From positions 1-32,867 of the forward strand of contig JAKFDK010000065.1 of the NCBI GenBank assembly GCA_036676195.1: a stretch of 32,867 nucleotides of DNA, written 5' to 3'. A program made the translations under genes and the position numbers. Positions 1-7,823 of the stretch are shown here, piece after piece (positions within the stretch are counted from its first letter, which is position 1; each line of letters begins with the position of its first letter). The notes beneath the pieces were generated by a model. The model saw nothing but the letters and a program-made list of their open reading frames with translations, was not told the DNA's origin and searched no databases. This DNA comes from JAKFDK01 sp036676195 (GTDB lineage Bacteria > Bacillota > Sulfobacillia > Symbiobacteriales > ZC4RG38).

Positions 1-134
1 CAGCGGCGGTGCAGCGTCTGGAGACCGGTGCCGAACGCCTGCGGGCAGATCTGGGGCACATCGTGGGGGTCAGCACGGAACTCAGCAGTCTGGCGGAACA
101 TCTGCAGGGTCTGGTGCAGCAGCAGGAAAAATAA
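1..134 (+). CDS. C-terminal end of a chemotaxis-receptor-like protein (partial)
   Basis: The window opens inside a plus-strand reading frame (codons start at position 3) that runs 43 codons to a TAA at 132-134. The residues are alpha-helical and heptad-like (VQRLETGAERLRADL, then LSSLAEHLQGLVQQQEK). The last part resembles the tail of methyl-accepting chemotaxis proteins, which often end in a SxELxxLAExLxxLV pattern. The body of the gene lies outside the window, so no signalling domain can be checked. It could be another coiled-coil protein. A hairpin 57 bases downstream is a plausible terminator for it. Confidence 0.5.
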   Translation, partial: AAVQRLETGAERLRADLGHIVGVSTELSSLAEHLQGLVQQQEK

Positions 135-190
135 CCACTGCAGTCCGACGGACTAAGTTGCCCCCTACGGCCGGCAGGCGCTCGCTTATG

Positions 191-221
191 CGGAGCACCC
201 GGTTACGGGTGCTCCGTTTCC
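191..221 (+). terminator. Hairpin terminator after the left-edge gene
   Basis: An 11-bp perfect stem CGGAGCACCCG / CGGGTGCTCCG with a GTTA loop is followed by TTTCC. The T tract is short, so termination may be weak. It also lies downstream of the minus-strand peptide operon, which ends at 373, and could serve both sides. Nothing else is recognisable between 222 and 372. Confidence 0.6.
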
Positions 222-372
222 ACGTAGCCTCGGGGCACGAGAGGGCGGAATCGTCCTACGTGGCGTTGGCGCAGTTCTTTTTCACATTGGGGCAGCATGT
301 TTGCGCCGCCGGGCCACATTCAGCGGATTGGGACCGAGTCCAACTCCCGGATACCGGTCAGGGCCGGGTGCA

Positions 373-1320
373 TCACCCGTGCTTCAGCCCCATCGCCCCG
401 GTAACAGCGGCGATGTCGGCCTCGGTGAGACCGGCATCCTGCAACAGCCCCAGGCCAGCCCGGGCGGCGGCCTCGGCGAGGACCAGCCCCACCTGGGCAG
501 CGCCGTGCTGGCGCAGGAGGGCCGCCACTGCCGCCGGCTCGGGTGCGGCCGGTTCCGCCGCCAGCCAGGCGTCCACTTGCCCTTGCGCCGCCGGCTCCAG
601 GTAGGGGTAAATGGCGGCCAGCAGGGCCGTCCATTGCGGCGTGCCGGCAGCGAAGCCTTCCAGCAGGTCTTCCACATCATCATGCAGTTGCAGGGCCTCG
701 CCCAGGCGGTGACCGGCCCCGGCCAGTGCCTTTTGGGCCCGGGCATCCACCCCGGCGGCAATGCCCCCCCACTGCAGGGCCAGGGCAATCAGGCCGCCGG
801 TTTTCAGTTGCCCGCAGGCCAGGCAGGCGTCCAGCCCCGGGCGAGCACCGTCCAGGTCCTGCCACTGACCCCTGGTCATTTCCCCCACCGCCCGGGCCAG
901 TGCGGTGTGGGCCGGCCCCAGCTGCGCCGGCGCCAGCCGGGACTGCGCCACGGCCAGGTGGGCGGCACTGAGCAGCCACACCCCCACGTTCATGGCCTGG
1001 TCCTGACCATACACCGACCAGACGGACGGCTGGTTGCCCCGCTTTGGGGACTTGTCCTGCAGGTCGTCAAAGGTGGTGGCGCTGTGGTAAACCAATTCCA
1101 CCGCCGCGCCCAGGCAGACCAGGGACGCCCGGGCCGGCGGCGACTCCGCCAGGTGACCGGCCACCAGCGCCGGGACCAGCCCGAGTCGCACCGGTAACGT
1201 GGGTCGGCGGTTGGTCAGGCCCAAGTAGCGGGCCGCCGGTCCGGCCGCGCCTTCCAGTTCGGCCAGGGTCCGGGCCATTACCGCCCGGATCCGGCCGGTC
1301 AGGGTCTGTATCTTACTCAT
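373..1320 (-). CDS. Polyprenyl synthetase family protein, ComQ-like, in a peptide operon
   Basis: This is a 315-residue trans-isoprenyl diphosphate synthase. Both aspartate-rich motifs are visible: DDLQD at residues 85-89, followed by KRGNQPSVW, and DDVED at 214-218. A KTG (173-175) replaces the usual KT[AG] motif. Such enzymes condense isopentenyl diphosphate with allylic diphosphates, and the ComQ branch transfers an isoprenyl group to a Trp of the ComX pheromone. The residues 4 and 5 before the first motif are Ala and Ser. In the family this usually permits products longer than farnesyl. The ATG start overlaps the stop of the upstream protease gene (ATGA), so the two are translationally coupled; the frame extends upstream but only inside that gene. 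The family call is secure. The role in peptide prenylation is inferred from the operon, and ordinary isoprenoid synthesis remains possible. Confidence 0.85.
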   Translation of the reverse strand: MSKIQTLTGRIRAVMARTLAELEGAAGPAARYLGLTNRRPTLPVRLGLVPALVAGHLAESPPARASLVCLGAAVELVYHSATTFDDLQDKSPKRGNQPSVWSVYGQDQAMNVGVWLLSAAHLAVAQSRLAPAQLGPAHTALARAVGEMTRGQWQDLDGARPGLDACLACGQLKTGGLIALALQWGGIAAGVDARAQKALAGAGHRLGEALQLHDDVEDLLEGFAAGTPQWTALLAAIYPYLEPAAQGQVDAWLAAEPAAPEPAAVAALLRQHGAAQVGLVLAEAAARAGLGLLQDAGLTEADIAAVTGAMGLKHG

Positions 1321-3722
1321 GCGCCGGCCGCCCCCTTCCCGCGCAGCTCCCGCAGCGCCGGCCACAGAAGCAGCAGGGCCAGCAGGGCACCGGCGCCCCA
1401 CCCGGCAACCGTGCCGGTCACCGTTCCGGCCCATGTGCCCACCCACCCGCCTACATAGCTCCGGGCCATCCACAGGATCTGCCCGATGGCAAACAGCGAA
1501 TAGGTCCCCGACAGCACACCAAAAACGGCGTAGATGCGCTCTGCCCGCCCCCACTGCCGCGGTGACTGCGGCTGCCGCCACTGCTGGCGCACAAAGGCCA
1601 GGGCCTTGCTGCGCAGCCGCGGGATCTCCAGGTAATCCATCAGCATATAGTAGCCGTCAAACTCCAGCAGCGGGAACAGGTTAAAGATAAAAAACATGTA
1701 GTTCAAGAACAGGGTTTGCGCCAGCAGGGTGCTCTGGCGCAGGTCGGGGAAGAGCAGCAGCAGCCAGGCGAGCAGCGAGCCCAGGCACAGGTGCAGGTAG
1801 GGTCCGGCCCATGAAACCATCACCCGGGCCCGGCGGGAAGCCATCCAGATATCGCTGGTGTTCACGTACAGAATCGGCGAGCCCCAGTAGAACCCCACCC
1901 CGGCCTGGCGGACTTCCCGCCCCCAGGCCTTGACGGTGAGCGCGTGGGCCAGCTCATGCACCAGGGCGTGGGCCAGAAAAAAGCCGTACAGGCCCAGCCA
2001 GCCCCAGCCGGGCGTGACCTGAAACGGGGGCAGGCTGCCGCCGGCCAGCAGCCAGGCAAAGGCGCCCAGGCCACTGACGGCCAGTGCCGCCAGCATTAAC
2101 TGCACTGGCCGGGTGTACAGAATCCACCCACCGCCCCGGTACAGGGCCGTCAGCATCGGGTCAAACCCCTGAATCGGCAGTTTCCACTCCAGCAGCCGCC
2201 TTGCCCCCATGGCCAGCCGCAGGTGCCAGGGCAGTCGCACTCCAACCAGCAGTTCCTCGCCGGGTCCCTGGCTGTGCACAAAGCCGGCGGCCCGCAGGCT
2301 TTCCACCACCCCCACCACCTGCTCCATGGCCAGGCTGTGGTATTTAACAAAGTAGGCCATCACCAGGTCACGGATGGAGGTATTCCCGTCCATCTGCTCC
2401 CACAGGTAGTAGCCACGGTCAGACAGCTTGAAGTACTGGCCCCGCTCCTCATCCTTGAGGATATATAGAACCTCGCCGCCGGTCGTTTCCTGGCGCAGTG
2501 CGCTCCAGCGCGCAATGCGCCTGGGCAGTTGCCGTTCGAACAGGGTGCGGGCCACGGTGCCGATCGCCTGTTGGCGCGAGCGCAGTACCTGCAGGAACAC
2601 CGCCCGCGGCAGCACCAGGACCTCGCTGTCTACCGCGGCTTCGGCTGTATGGTCATGGGGCCGGCCTGATACCAGGGCGCCCTCGCCGAACCCCTCGCCC
2701 GGCCCCGCCTCATCCAGCACCTTCACAGCTTCGGACTCGTCGGCGTCCAGCACCACCCGACCGCGGCTGACGAGGTAGTATGCCTCGCCGGGTTCGCCTT
2801 CCCGGAAGAAGGTGGTACCGGCCGGGACGGTCTGCACCTGCATGGCGGCGGCCAGCCGGTGCAGGGTGGGGCTGTCGAGCCCGGCAAACGGGCGGGCCCG
2901 GCGCAGGAAGGCCACCAGGTTCAGGCCGGCCACCTGTTGCTCCACCGCCGCGCCGGCCTCCGGGTGCAGGGCCAGGGCCTGGTTCAACGCAGCCGGGCTG
3001 ATATGGTAAATCTCCAGCTCGGTGGCGGCCTCCACCGTCAGTTCCGCCGGTGGGGGCTGGTCGGCCAGCAGGGCCGCCTCGCCGTATGTATCGCCTGGCA
3101 TCAGTTCGGCCACCACGCGTCGCCTGGCGCCCGTGCCCGCCAATACCCGGGCACGGCCGGCGCGCAGCACCGACAGCCGCCGGGGCACCTCGCCGGCAGC
3201 CAGCAGCACGGTTCCGGACGCTACCTGTTCTTCTTCCACCTGCGCCGCCAGTTCGGTCAGCGCCGGGCCAGCCAGAGCGGCCAGGGGGGTGGCGGCCTTC
3301 AGGCGGGTACAGCGGCGACGCAGGTGCAGGGCCTCCAATAGGGGGCGGGCCCCGGGGCCGGCGGCAGCGGCGGCCAGGGCGGCGCGGCTGAGGCGCCAGG
3401 CCGTGACCGGTGTGGCGGCCACCACCCGGTCGGTGCCGGCATCGCCCAGGAGCAGGTCCACCTCTCCGACCAGGTCGCCGGGGCCGAAATCGGCCACCGT
3501 CTGCGTCTGGCCGTCGACCTGCCGCTCCAGCCGGGCGCGGCCGCGCCGGATCAGCCAGAGTTCATCGTCGACCTCTCCAGCCTCGGTCACCAGGACTGCC
3601 CCGGTATGAAAGGAAGCGATTCTGACTGTACGGCCCAGGCTGGCCGTCAGGAGTACCGGTGGTACACCCAGACCCAGTTCAGCATACAGGAGTGCAAAGG
3701 GAGAGCTATCCGGCTTCGGCAA
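1317..3722 (-). CDS. Membrane M50-type peptide metalloprotease with triple cyclic-nucleotide-binding-like and PqqD-like domains
   Basis: The 801-residue product has an unusual layout. Three tandem cyclic-nucleotide-binding-like beta-barrels occupy roughly residues 20-120, 150-260 and 270-385 (for example FGPGDLVGEVDLLLG, MPGDTYGEAALLADQ and GPGEGFGEGALVSG). A PqqD-like segment follows at about 400-475 (ILKDEERGQYFKLSDRGYYLWEQ, split here only by description). The C-terminal half is polytopic and carries HELAH (H589, E590, H593) and LEFDGY (D689), the zinc motifs of site-2-protease-like enzymes. In RiPP clusters, PqqD-like domains bind leader peptides and M50 proteins process or export the peptide. 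The start is TTG, chosen because GGAGGTG lies seven bases upstream. The gene lies between the precursor-like peptide and the prenyl synthase. What ligand the N-terminal domains bind cannot be told. Confidence 0.85.
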   Translation of the reverse strand: MPKPDSSPFALLYAELGLGVPPVLLTASLGRTVRIASFHTGAVLVTEAGEVDDELWLIRRGRARLERQVDGQTQTVADFGPGDLVGEVDLLLGDAGTDRVVAATPVTAWRLSRAALAAAAAGPGARPLLEALHLRRRCTRLKAATPLAALAGPALTELAAQVEEEQVASGTVLLAAGEVPRRLSVLRAGRARVLAGTGARRRVVAELMPGDTYGEAALLADQPPPAELTVEAATELEIYHISPAALNQALALHPEAGAAVEQQVAGLNLVAFLRRARPFAGLDSPTLHRLAAAMQVQTVPAGTTFFREGEPGEAYYLVSRGRVVLDADESEAVKVLDEAGPGEGFGEGALVSGRPHDHTAEAAVDSEVLVLPRAVFLQVLRSRQQAIGTVARTLFERQLPRRIARWSALRQETTGGEVLYILKDEERGQYFKLSDRGYYLWEQMDGNTSIRDLVMAYFVKYHSLAMEQVVGVVESLRAAGFVHSQGPGEELLVGVRLPWHLRLAMGARRLLEWKLPIQGFDPMLTALYRGGGWILYTRPVQLMLAALAVSGLGAFAWLLAGGSLPPFQVTPGWGWLGLYGFFLAHALVHELAHALTVKAWGREVRQAGVGFYWGSPILYVNTSDIWMASRRARVMVSWAGPYLHLCLGSLLAWLLLLFPDLRQSTLLAQTLFLNYMFFIFNLFPLLEFDGYYMLMDYLEIPRLRSKALAFVRQQWRQPQSPRQWGRAERIYAVFGVLSGTYSLFAIGQILWMARSYVGGWVGTWAGTVTGTVAGWGAGALLALLLLWPALRELRGKGAAGA

Positions 3723-3770
3723 TCTGGTTCACCTCCGGAAAAGCGAGAGACCCGGACCAGGCCGGGTTGA

Positions 3771-4142
3771 TCAAACAATCAAACGCTGCCGCCAGGCAAC
3801 CGGGAGCAGGAACAGGTACAGGCTGCGCTCCGCCGCGCTCACCGGTAGCCGGTTCAACGCTGCCCCCAGCCGCCCTTCAGCCGCAATGGCCGTTAGCAAT
3901 GCCAGAAGGTGCGGGGTTAAATTCAAGGCCACGCCCCGAGCCGGGACAGGCACTGCATACAGTGGGTGACGGTGTGTACCGTCTTGGTAAAAGTCCCCGC
4001 CGCCCTGGCCGCGCAGGGTGGCAAACGGCACTGTCAGGGCGGCTGGGTCCAGGTCCTGCGCCAGCCAGGCGTGGTAATACGCCAGTTGCTCCTCGCCGTT
4101 CAGGGCCTGGAGGTGACCCAGCCGCTCCAGAGCGGCCTGCAA
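3771..4142 (-). CDS. Small orphan protein in the peptide operon
   Basis: I do not recognise this 123-residue protein. The reading frame extends upstream into the precursor gene in another frame. The most reasonable start is the TTG at 4142, eight bases past the precursor stop, with a GGCGGGG sequence a dozen bases before it. The N-terminal third is helical (ALERLGHLQALNGEEQLAYY). The middle is Gly/Pro-rich, and the C-terminal 50 residues (from LTPHLLALLTAIAAEG) have the look of a small winged-helix-like fold ending in hydrophobic VAWRQRLIV. Its position directly behind a leader-like peptide and before a PqqD-containing protease suggests a peptide-handling partner or chaperone. This is inference only, and the start is uncertain. 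Confidence 0.6.
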   Translation of the reverse strand: MQAALERLGHLQALNGEEQLAYYHAWLAQDLDPAALTVPFATLRGQGGGDFYQDGTHRHPLYAVPVPARGVALNLTPHLLALLTAIAAEGRLGAALNRLPVSAAERSLYLFLLPVAWRQRLIV

Positions 4143-4149
4143 CGGTGAC

Positions 4150-4371
4150 TTATGCCCCGCCGAAGGCGATCGCCCCGGCGCCCAGGAACCAGAACTTGCT
4201 GACCCGCTCCTCCAGCTCTTCCTGGCTGAGGTTGGGATCCACGCTCCGGATGGCTTCAATTTCTTCTGCCGTCAGGCTTAACCCTGCAGCCTTGGCCGTA
4301 CCCTCCGGGTCCTGAAAGACTGCCTGTCGGAACGCCTCGTCCTTCAACGCCCGTGCCACCAACCTGGACAT
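4150..4371 (-). CDS. NHLP/Nif11-like precursor peptide with a Trp-containing hydrophobic tail
   Basis: A 73-residue peptide. Residues 1-50 look like a nitrile-hydratase/Nif11-type leader, with ALKDEAFRQAVFQDPEGTAK followed by GLSLTAEEIEAI; in that family short helices of this kind guide RiPP enzymes. After a charged stretch (QEELEERV) it ends in SKFWFLGAGAIAFGGA, which is hydrophobic and Gly/Ala-rich with a single Trp at residue 61, an attractive core peptide. It is the first gene of a four-gene operon with a protease and a prenyl synthase. The ATG at 4371 has no good ribosome binding site. An in-frame CTG 15 bases upstream does (AAGGGGAG seven bases before it) and would add five residues. 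Precursor identity is inferred from shape and context. Confidence 0.75.
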   Translation of the reverse strand: MSRLVARALKDEAFRQAVFQDPEGTAKAAGLSLTAEEIEAIRSVDPNLSQEELEERVSKFWFLGAGAIAFGGA

Positions 4372-4561
4372 GTCTTGAACACCCAGCTCGATTCTCCCCT
4401 TTCGTATTTGTCATTGGGAACTACTACTCCTGTGACCTCAGTCCCACCGAAAAGGTTCGGTCCCCAATCAAGGACACGTACAAATAGTTATGCATGACTC
4501 TACCAGAAAAGCGTTACCGCAGCATGAACGCACCTGGGGGCGAGTTGCAGGCCCGGCCCGG
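4372..4561 (-). promoter_or_regulatory. Upstream region of the peptide operon
   Basis: These 190 bases separate the end of the MFS gene from the precursor gene. They hold a small hairpin (ACCGAA-AAGG-TTCGGT, 4446-4461) and a TGTGA-N6-TCCCA sequence (4431-4446), one mismatch from a TGTGA-N6-TCACA Crp/Fnr-type box. The AAGGGGAG ribosome binding site is near 4390-4400. No convincing -35/-10 pair was found, so the promoter is not placed. An activator-dependent promoter would fit. Confidence 0.35.
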
Positions 4562-5842
4562 TCAGCCCCCGGTCTCCTGGCCGGCGGCCGTCTCTGCCTC
4601 TGCCACGTCGGCCATCTGGCGCCAGCGGGTCTCAGGCAGCACGGCGATGGTGATGACCCCTGCCCCCACAGCGGCCAGACCCATCCAGGAGACGGCGTTG
4701 CCCACGCTACCGGTGGGCCCGGCCAGGTACCCGACCAGGGCCGGTGCGCCGATCATGCCGAGCCGGCCCAGCAGGTTGTTGGACCAGGCGGCGGCGTTGG
4801 CCCGCATTTCGGTGGGGAACAGTTCCGCCATGAAGGCCGATGTAACCGGCAGGAACGCACCCAGGAAGAAGGTCTGCAGGAACAGCCCGATGCTGATGGC
4901 CAGCACCGACTGGCTTTGAAAGCCGATCACGGTGGCGGCCGCTCCGGCAAAATAGAAGAGCGCAGCGGTGATGCGGCGGCCCAGCCGGTCCATCAGCCGC
5001 CCGGCCACCCAGAAGCCGGAAATGCCCAGCAGGTAGGCCACGGCCATGGCCTGGCTGACCATCTGCTCATTCCAGCCCCGGCTGTTCATCACGTGGTGCA
5101 CCCAGAAAGTCTGAAACGCCGTATACGGGGCATAGGCCAGCGCCCAGATCACGGCCATCCAGATCAGGTAGGTGCTATAGGGCCGCTTCCACACGGCAAA
5201 GAACGACGGGGCCTTGCCGCCGCGCACTTCCCGGGTATGCAGCCAGCGGGGCGTTTCCCGCAGGCGGCCGCGCATGAAGCCAATCAATACCAGAGGCAGC
5301 AGGCCGACCAGGTACATGCCGCGCCAGCCAAAGGCGACACGGGATACCAGGGGGAAGAGGGCAGCGCCCATAATCCCGCCCAGGGCGCCCATGCTCTGCA
5401 CCACCGCGATGGCCATGCCCCGAGATTTTTCCGGGAACTCCTCGGCCACCATCACCGTGGCCAGCGCCCACTCCCCCACCAGGAAGATCCGGGCCAGAAA
5501 CTGCCAGACCACAAAGTCACCCATGCCCCGGGACAGGGCGGTAAGGGCGGTGAACACGGCATAGGCAAAAACTGTTAGCTGCAAGATGGGGCGCCGTCCC
5601 CAGCGGTCGCCAGCCCGGACCACAAAGAAGGCAACCAGGGTGCCGCTGGCCACGGCGGATACCCCCAGCCCCAGGGCCTGGGTCGAGACGCCGAAATCCT
5701 TCTGCACCAGCGGCAGGACCAGATTGATCACAATAAAATCATAGCCTTCAAAGAAAGTCGCCGCCGACAGAAGCACCAACAGCAGCCGGCGGTAACGGGC
5801 ATTGGCCATCTCGCCTTGCAGGGGATCCGGTTCAGCAGCCAT
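4562..5842 (-). CDS. MFS metabolite transporter
   Basis: A 426-residue polytopic protein with the length and two six-helix halves of the major facilitator superfamily. The signature loop RAGDRWGRRP lies between helices 2 and 3, and its counterpart GRLMDRLGRR is in the second half. The first helix holds FFEGYDF, common in the sugar/aromatic-acid:proton symporter group. ATGs at 5848 and 5842 are both possible. The second is preferred because GGGGGAG lies seven bases before it, while the first would be too close. It overlaps the 3-hydroxyacyl-CoA dehydrogenase gene by 11 bases and is the last gene of the IclR operon. It probably imports the substrate that the operon breaks down; the substrate itself cannot be read from sequence. 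Confidence 0.85.
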   Translation of the reverse strand: MAAEPDPLQGEMANARYRRLLLVLLSAATFFEGYDFIVINLVLPLVQKDFGVSTQALGLGVSAVASGTLVAFFVVRAGDRWGRRPILQLTVFAYAVFTALTALSRGMGDFVVWQFLARIFLVGEWALATVMVAEEFPEKSRGMAIAVVQSMGALGGIMGAALFPLVSRVAFGWRGMYLVGLLPLVLIGFMRGRLRETPRWLHTREVRGGKAPSFFAVWKRPYSTYLIWMAVIWALAYAPYTAFQTFWVHHVMNSRGWNEQMVSQAMAVAYLLGISGFWVAGRLMDRLGRRITAALFYFAGAAATVIGFQSQSVLAISIGLFLQTFFLGAFLPVTSAFMAELFPTEMRANAAAWSNNLLGRLGMIGAPALVGYLAGPTGSVGNAVSWMGLAAVGAGVITIAVLPETRWRQMADVAEAETAAGQETGG

Positions 5843-6791
5843 GCTCATGCTCCCCCTTCGCCATTTCCTGCCATGCCTTCAGAACGGTCAGCAGGCGTTC
5901 GTCGCGCCGGCGGACCAGTTGCTCCCCCCGTCCCTCCACATAATCAGACATACCCCGGCCTGTCTTGACCCCCAGGTGACCGGCCGCCACCAGTTCCCGC
6001 AGCCGGGCGGACGCTTCGCCGGCGTTGCACAGCAGCGGGTTAATCACCGACAGCGCCGCCTGGATGGTGTCCAGCCCGGACAGGTCCACGGTGGCGAAGG
6101 GTCCCACCGCCATGCTGCGGAAGCCGGTGCTGGCCCGGACCGCCTCATCGATGTCTTCCGCCGAGGCCAGGTCCTGCTCCCACAGGTAAAGCACTTCCCG
6201 GAGCATGGCGGCCTGCAGGCGGTTGACCAAAAAGCCGGGCAGATAGCGCCGCAGGACCACGGCCGTCTTGCCGGTCCGCTTCGCCAGTTCGCGCAGTTCG
6301 GTCACTACCGACGGGTCGGTGGCAGGTCCGCAGACGACCTCGATCAGCGGCATGATCTCCGGCGGATTGAAGTAATGGGTAATCACAAACCGGTCCGGCC
6401 GCAGGTCCGGGAAGAGCTGGTGCATGGGCAGGGCCGAGGTGTTGCTGGTGAGAATGGCATGCTCCGGCGCCAGCGCCGCCACCGCCTTAAGCACCGGCGC
6501 CTTGACCGGCACCGCTTCGGGCACGGCTTCGACCACCAAGTCGACCTCCCGCAGCGCCGCCGCCAGGTCAGTGCTGAAGCTGAGGGACGCCCGCGCCTGT
6601 TCCGCCTGCCCTTCGGTCAGGAACCCGGCCGCCTGGAATCGGTCCAGGCTCTCGTTTACCCGCTGGTGGCCGCGGGCCAGCGCCTGCGCGTCAATGTCGA
6701 CCACACAGGTGGTGATTCCAGCCTGGGCCATGGTCTGGGCGATGCCGGGTCCCATGGTCCCGGCGCCAATCACGGCAGCCCGTTGGATCAA
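5832..6791 (-). CDS. 3-hydroxyacyl-CoA dehydrogenase
   Basis: A 319-residue NAD-dependent dehydrogenase of the 3HCDH family. The Rossmann motif GAGTMGPGIA is at the N-terminus, SNTSALP and HYFNPPEIMPLIE give the catalytic region (His and the Pro-Pro-Met-Leu pattern), and the C-terminal helical domain ends with a GRGMSDY block. It would oxidise a 3-hydroxyacyl-CoA, or a related hydroxy acid, to the 3-oxo product. The TTG at 6791 is chosen as start because GGGAGGG precedes it by seven bases and the Rossmann fold then begins at residue 4. A GTG at 6833 would add 14 residues without a binding site. It follows the E2 gene and overlaps the transporter gene in the operon. Confidence 0.88.
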   Translation of the reverse strand: MIQRAAVIGAGTMGPGIAQTMAQAGITTCVVDIDAQALARGHQRVNESLDRFQAAGFLTEGQAEQARASLSFSTDLAAALREVDLVVEAVPEAVPVKAPVLKAVAALAPEHAILTSNTSALPMHQLFPDLRPDRFVITHYFNPPEIMPLIEVVCGPATDPSVVTELRELAKRTGKTAVVLRRYLPGFLVNRLQAAMLREVLYLWEQDLASAEDIDEAVRASTGFRSMAVGPFATVDLSGLDTIQAALSVINPLLCNAGEASARLRELVAAGHLGVKTGRGMSDYVEGRGEQLVRRRDERLLTVLKAWQEMAKGEHEHGC

Positions 6792-6837
6792 TTGCCATCC
6801 CTCCCGTGTTGCCTGTGGTGCGTGCGGGATCACCGAA

Positions 6838-7818
6838 TCAGAACCAGTCCGCCGGTGGGTGCTCCATCAGGGCGGCCACCTGGCCCAAGAAGGCAGCGGC
6901 CTGTGCTCCGTCCACCACCCGATGATCAAAGGTCAGGCTCAGCACCAGGGTGGGCCGTACCGCCACTTCATCGCCCACCGCCACCGGGCGCCGCACGATG
7001 CGCCCCACTCCCAGCACCGCCGACTGGGGCGGGTTGATGATGGGGGTGAAGGCATCGATCCCATACATGCCCAGGTTGCTGACGGTAAAGGTGCCCCCGG
7101 CCAGGTCCGCCGGCTGCAAATCCCCGGCCCGGGCCCGCTCCACCAGGGTGTGCCGCTGGGCCGCCAGTTCCGCCAGGGTCAGGCCGGCCGGGTGGCACAA
7201 CACCGGGGTGACCAGGCCATCAGCCACGGCCACGGCCAGGTTCACGTGGGTGGCATCGGGGTACAGTAGAGCGTCGCCTTCCCAGCGCGCCTGCAGGGCG
7301 GGATGCCCGGCCAGCGCCACCGCCACTGCCCTGACTGCCACGTCGGTCAGGGTAACCGGCCGGGTTAACTGTGCCACCGCCCGGCTGCATTCCACCTCCC
7401 GGGTCAGGGTCACGGCCGCCGCCTCCCGATGGCTCTGCGCCATGCGTTCAGCAATGGCGCGGCGCATAGGGGAGAGCGGTTCTCGCCGCCAGCGGGCGCT
7501 CGCCCCGAGCGGCGGGGCCTTCGGTGCGGTCGGAGCCGCCGGGCCGGGGGCCCCCGGCCCGGGAGCGCCCGCCGCCACCTGCAGCCGCAGCAGATCAGCG
7601 CCCACCGCCAGCATGGCCCCGGGAGCGGCACACAGTTCCACCACCGTGCCGGCCCGGGGGGATTCCACGTCTACACCGGTCTTCTCTGTCTCCACACGGC
7701 ACAGCGGCGTGCCGCGCTCCACCTGATCGCCCGGCCTGACATACCACTCATCAACCGTAGCGGTGCGGCTGGTCAGGCCCAGTTTGGGCAGAGGCACAAC
7801 GGCCATTTGCTCCGGCAT
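6838..7818 (-). CDS. Dihydrolipoamide acyltransferase (E2) without an obvious E1/E3-binding domain
   Basis: The 326-residue protein has one N-terminal lipoyl domain (residues 5-80, lipoyl-lysine K46 in ETEKTG). An Ala/Pro/Gly linker follows at about 82-105, then a catalytic acyltransferase domain beginning at LSPMRRAIAERM and ending with DHRVVDG, which holds the active His and Asp. E2 proteins normally carry a 35-residue peripheral-subunit-binding domain between linker and catalytic core. I cannot see one here, and the protein is about 80-100 residues shorter than usual. It would take the acyl group from the E1 encoded just upstream and pass it to CoA. The start has GGAGG eight bases upstream; the gap to the E1 gene is five bases. 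Confidence 0.88.
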   Translation of the reverse strand: MPEQMAVVPLPKLGLTSRTATVDEWYVRPGDQVERGTPLCRVETEKTGVDVESPRAGTVVELCAAPGAMLAVGADLLRLQVAAGAPGPGAPGPAAPTAPKAPPLGASARWRREPLSPMRRAIAERMAQSHREAAAVTLTREVECSRAVAQLTRPVTLTDVAVRAVAVALAGHPALQARWEGDALLYPDATHVNLAVAVADGLVTPVLCHPAGLTLAELAAQRHTLVERARAGDLQPADLAGGTFTVSNLGMYGIDAFTPIINPPQSAVLGVGRIVRRPVAVGDEVAVRPTLVLSLTFDHRVVDGAQAAAFLGQVAALMEHPPADWF

Positions 7819-7823
7819 CTCCG

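Noticed and set aside
301..1197. Long plus-strand open frame opposite the prenyl synthase gene
   Set aside because: It is Gly/Pro/Arg-rich with no family features and mirrors a clear minus-strand gene; typical of high-GC DNA.
1318..1581. N-terminal extension of the prenyl synthase frame up to 1581
   Set aside because: It runs inside the protease gene, has no family likeness, and the ATG at 1320 overlaps the protease stop in the classic ATGA form.
4490..5578. 362-codon plus-strand open frame opposite the MFS gene
   Set aside because: His/Gln/Gly-rich shadow of the transporter gene without a ribosome binding site.
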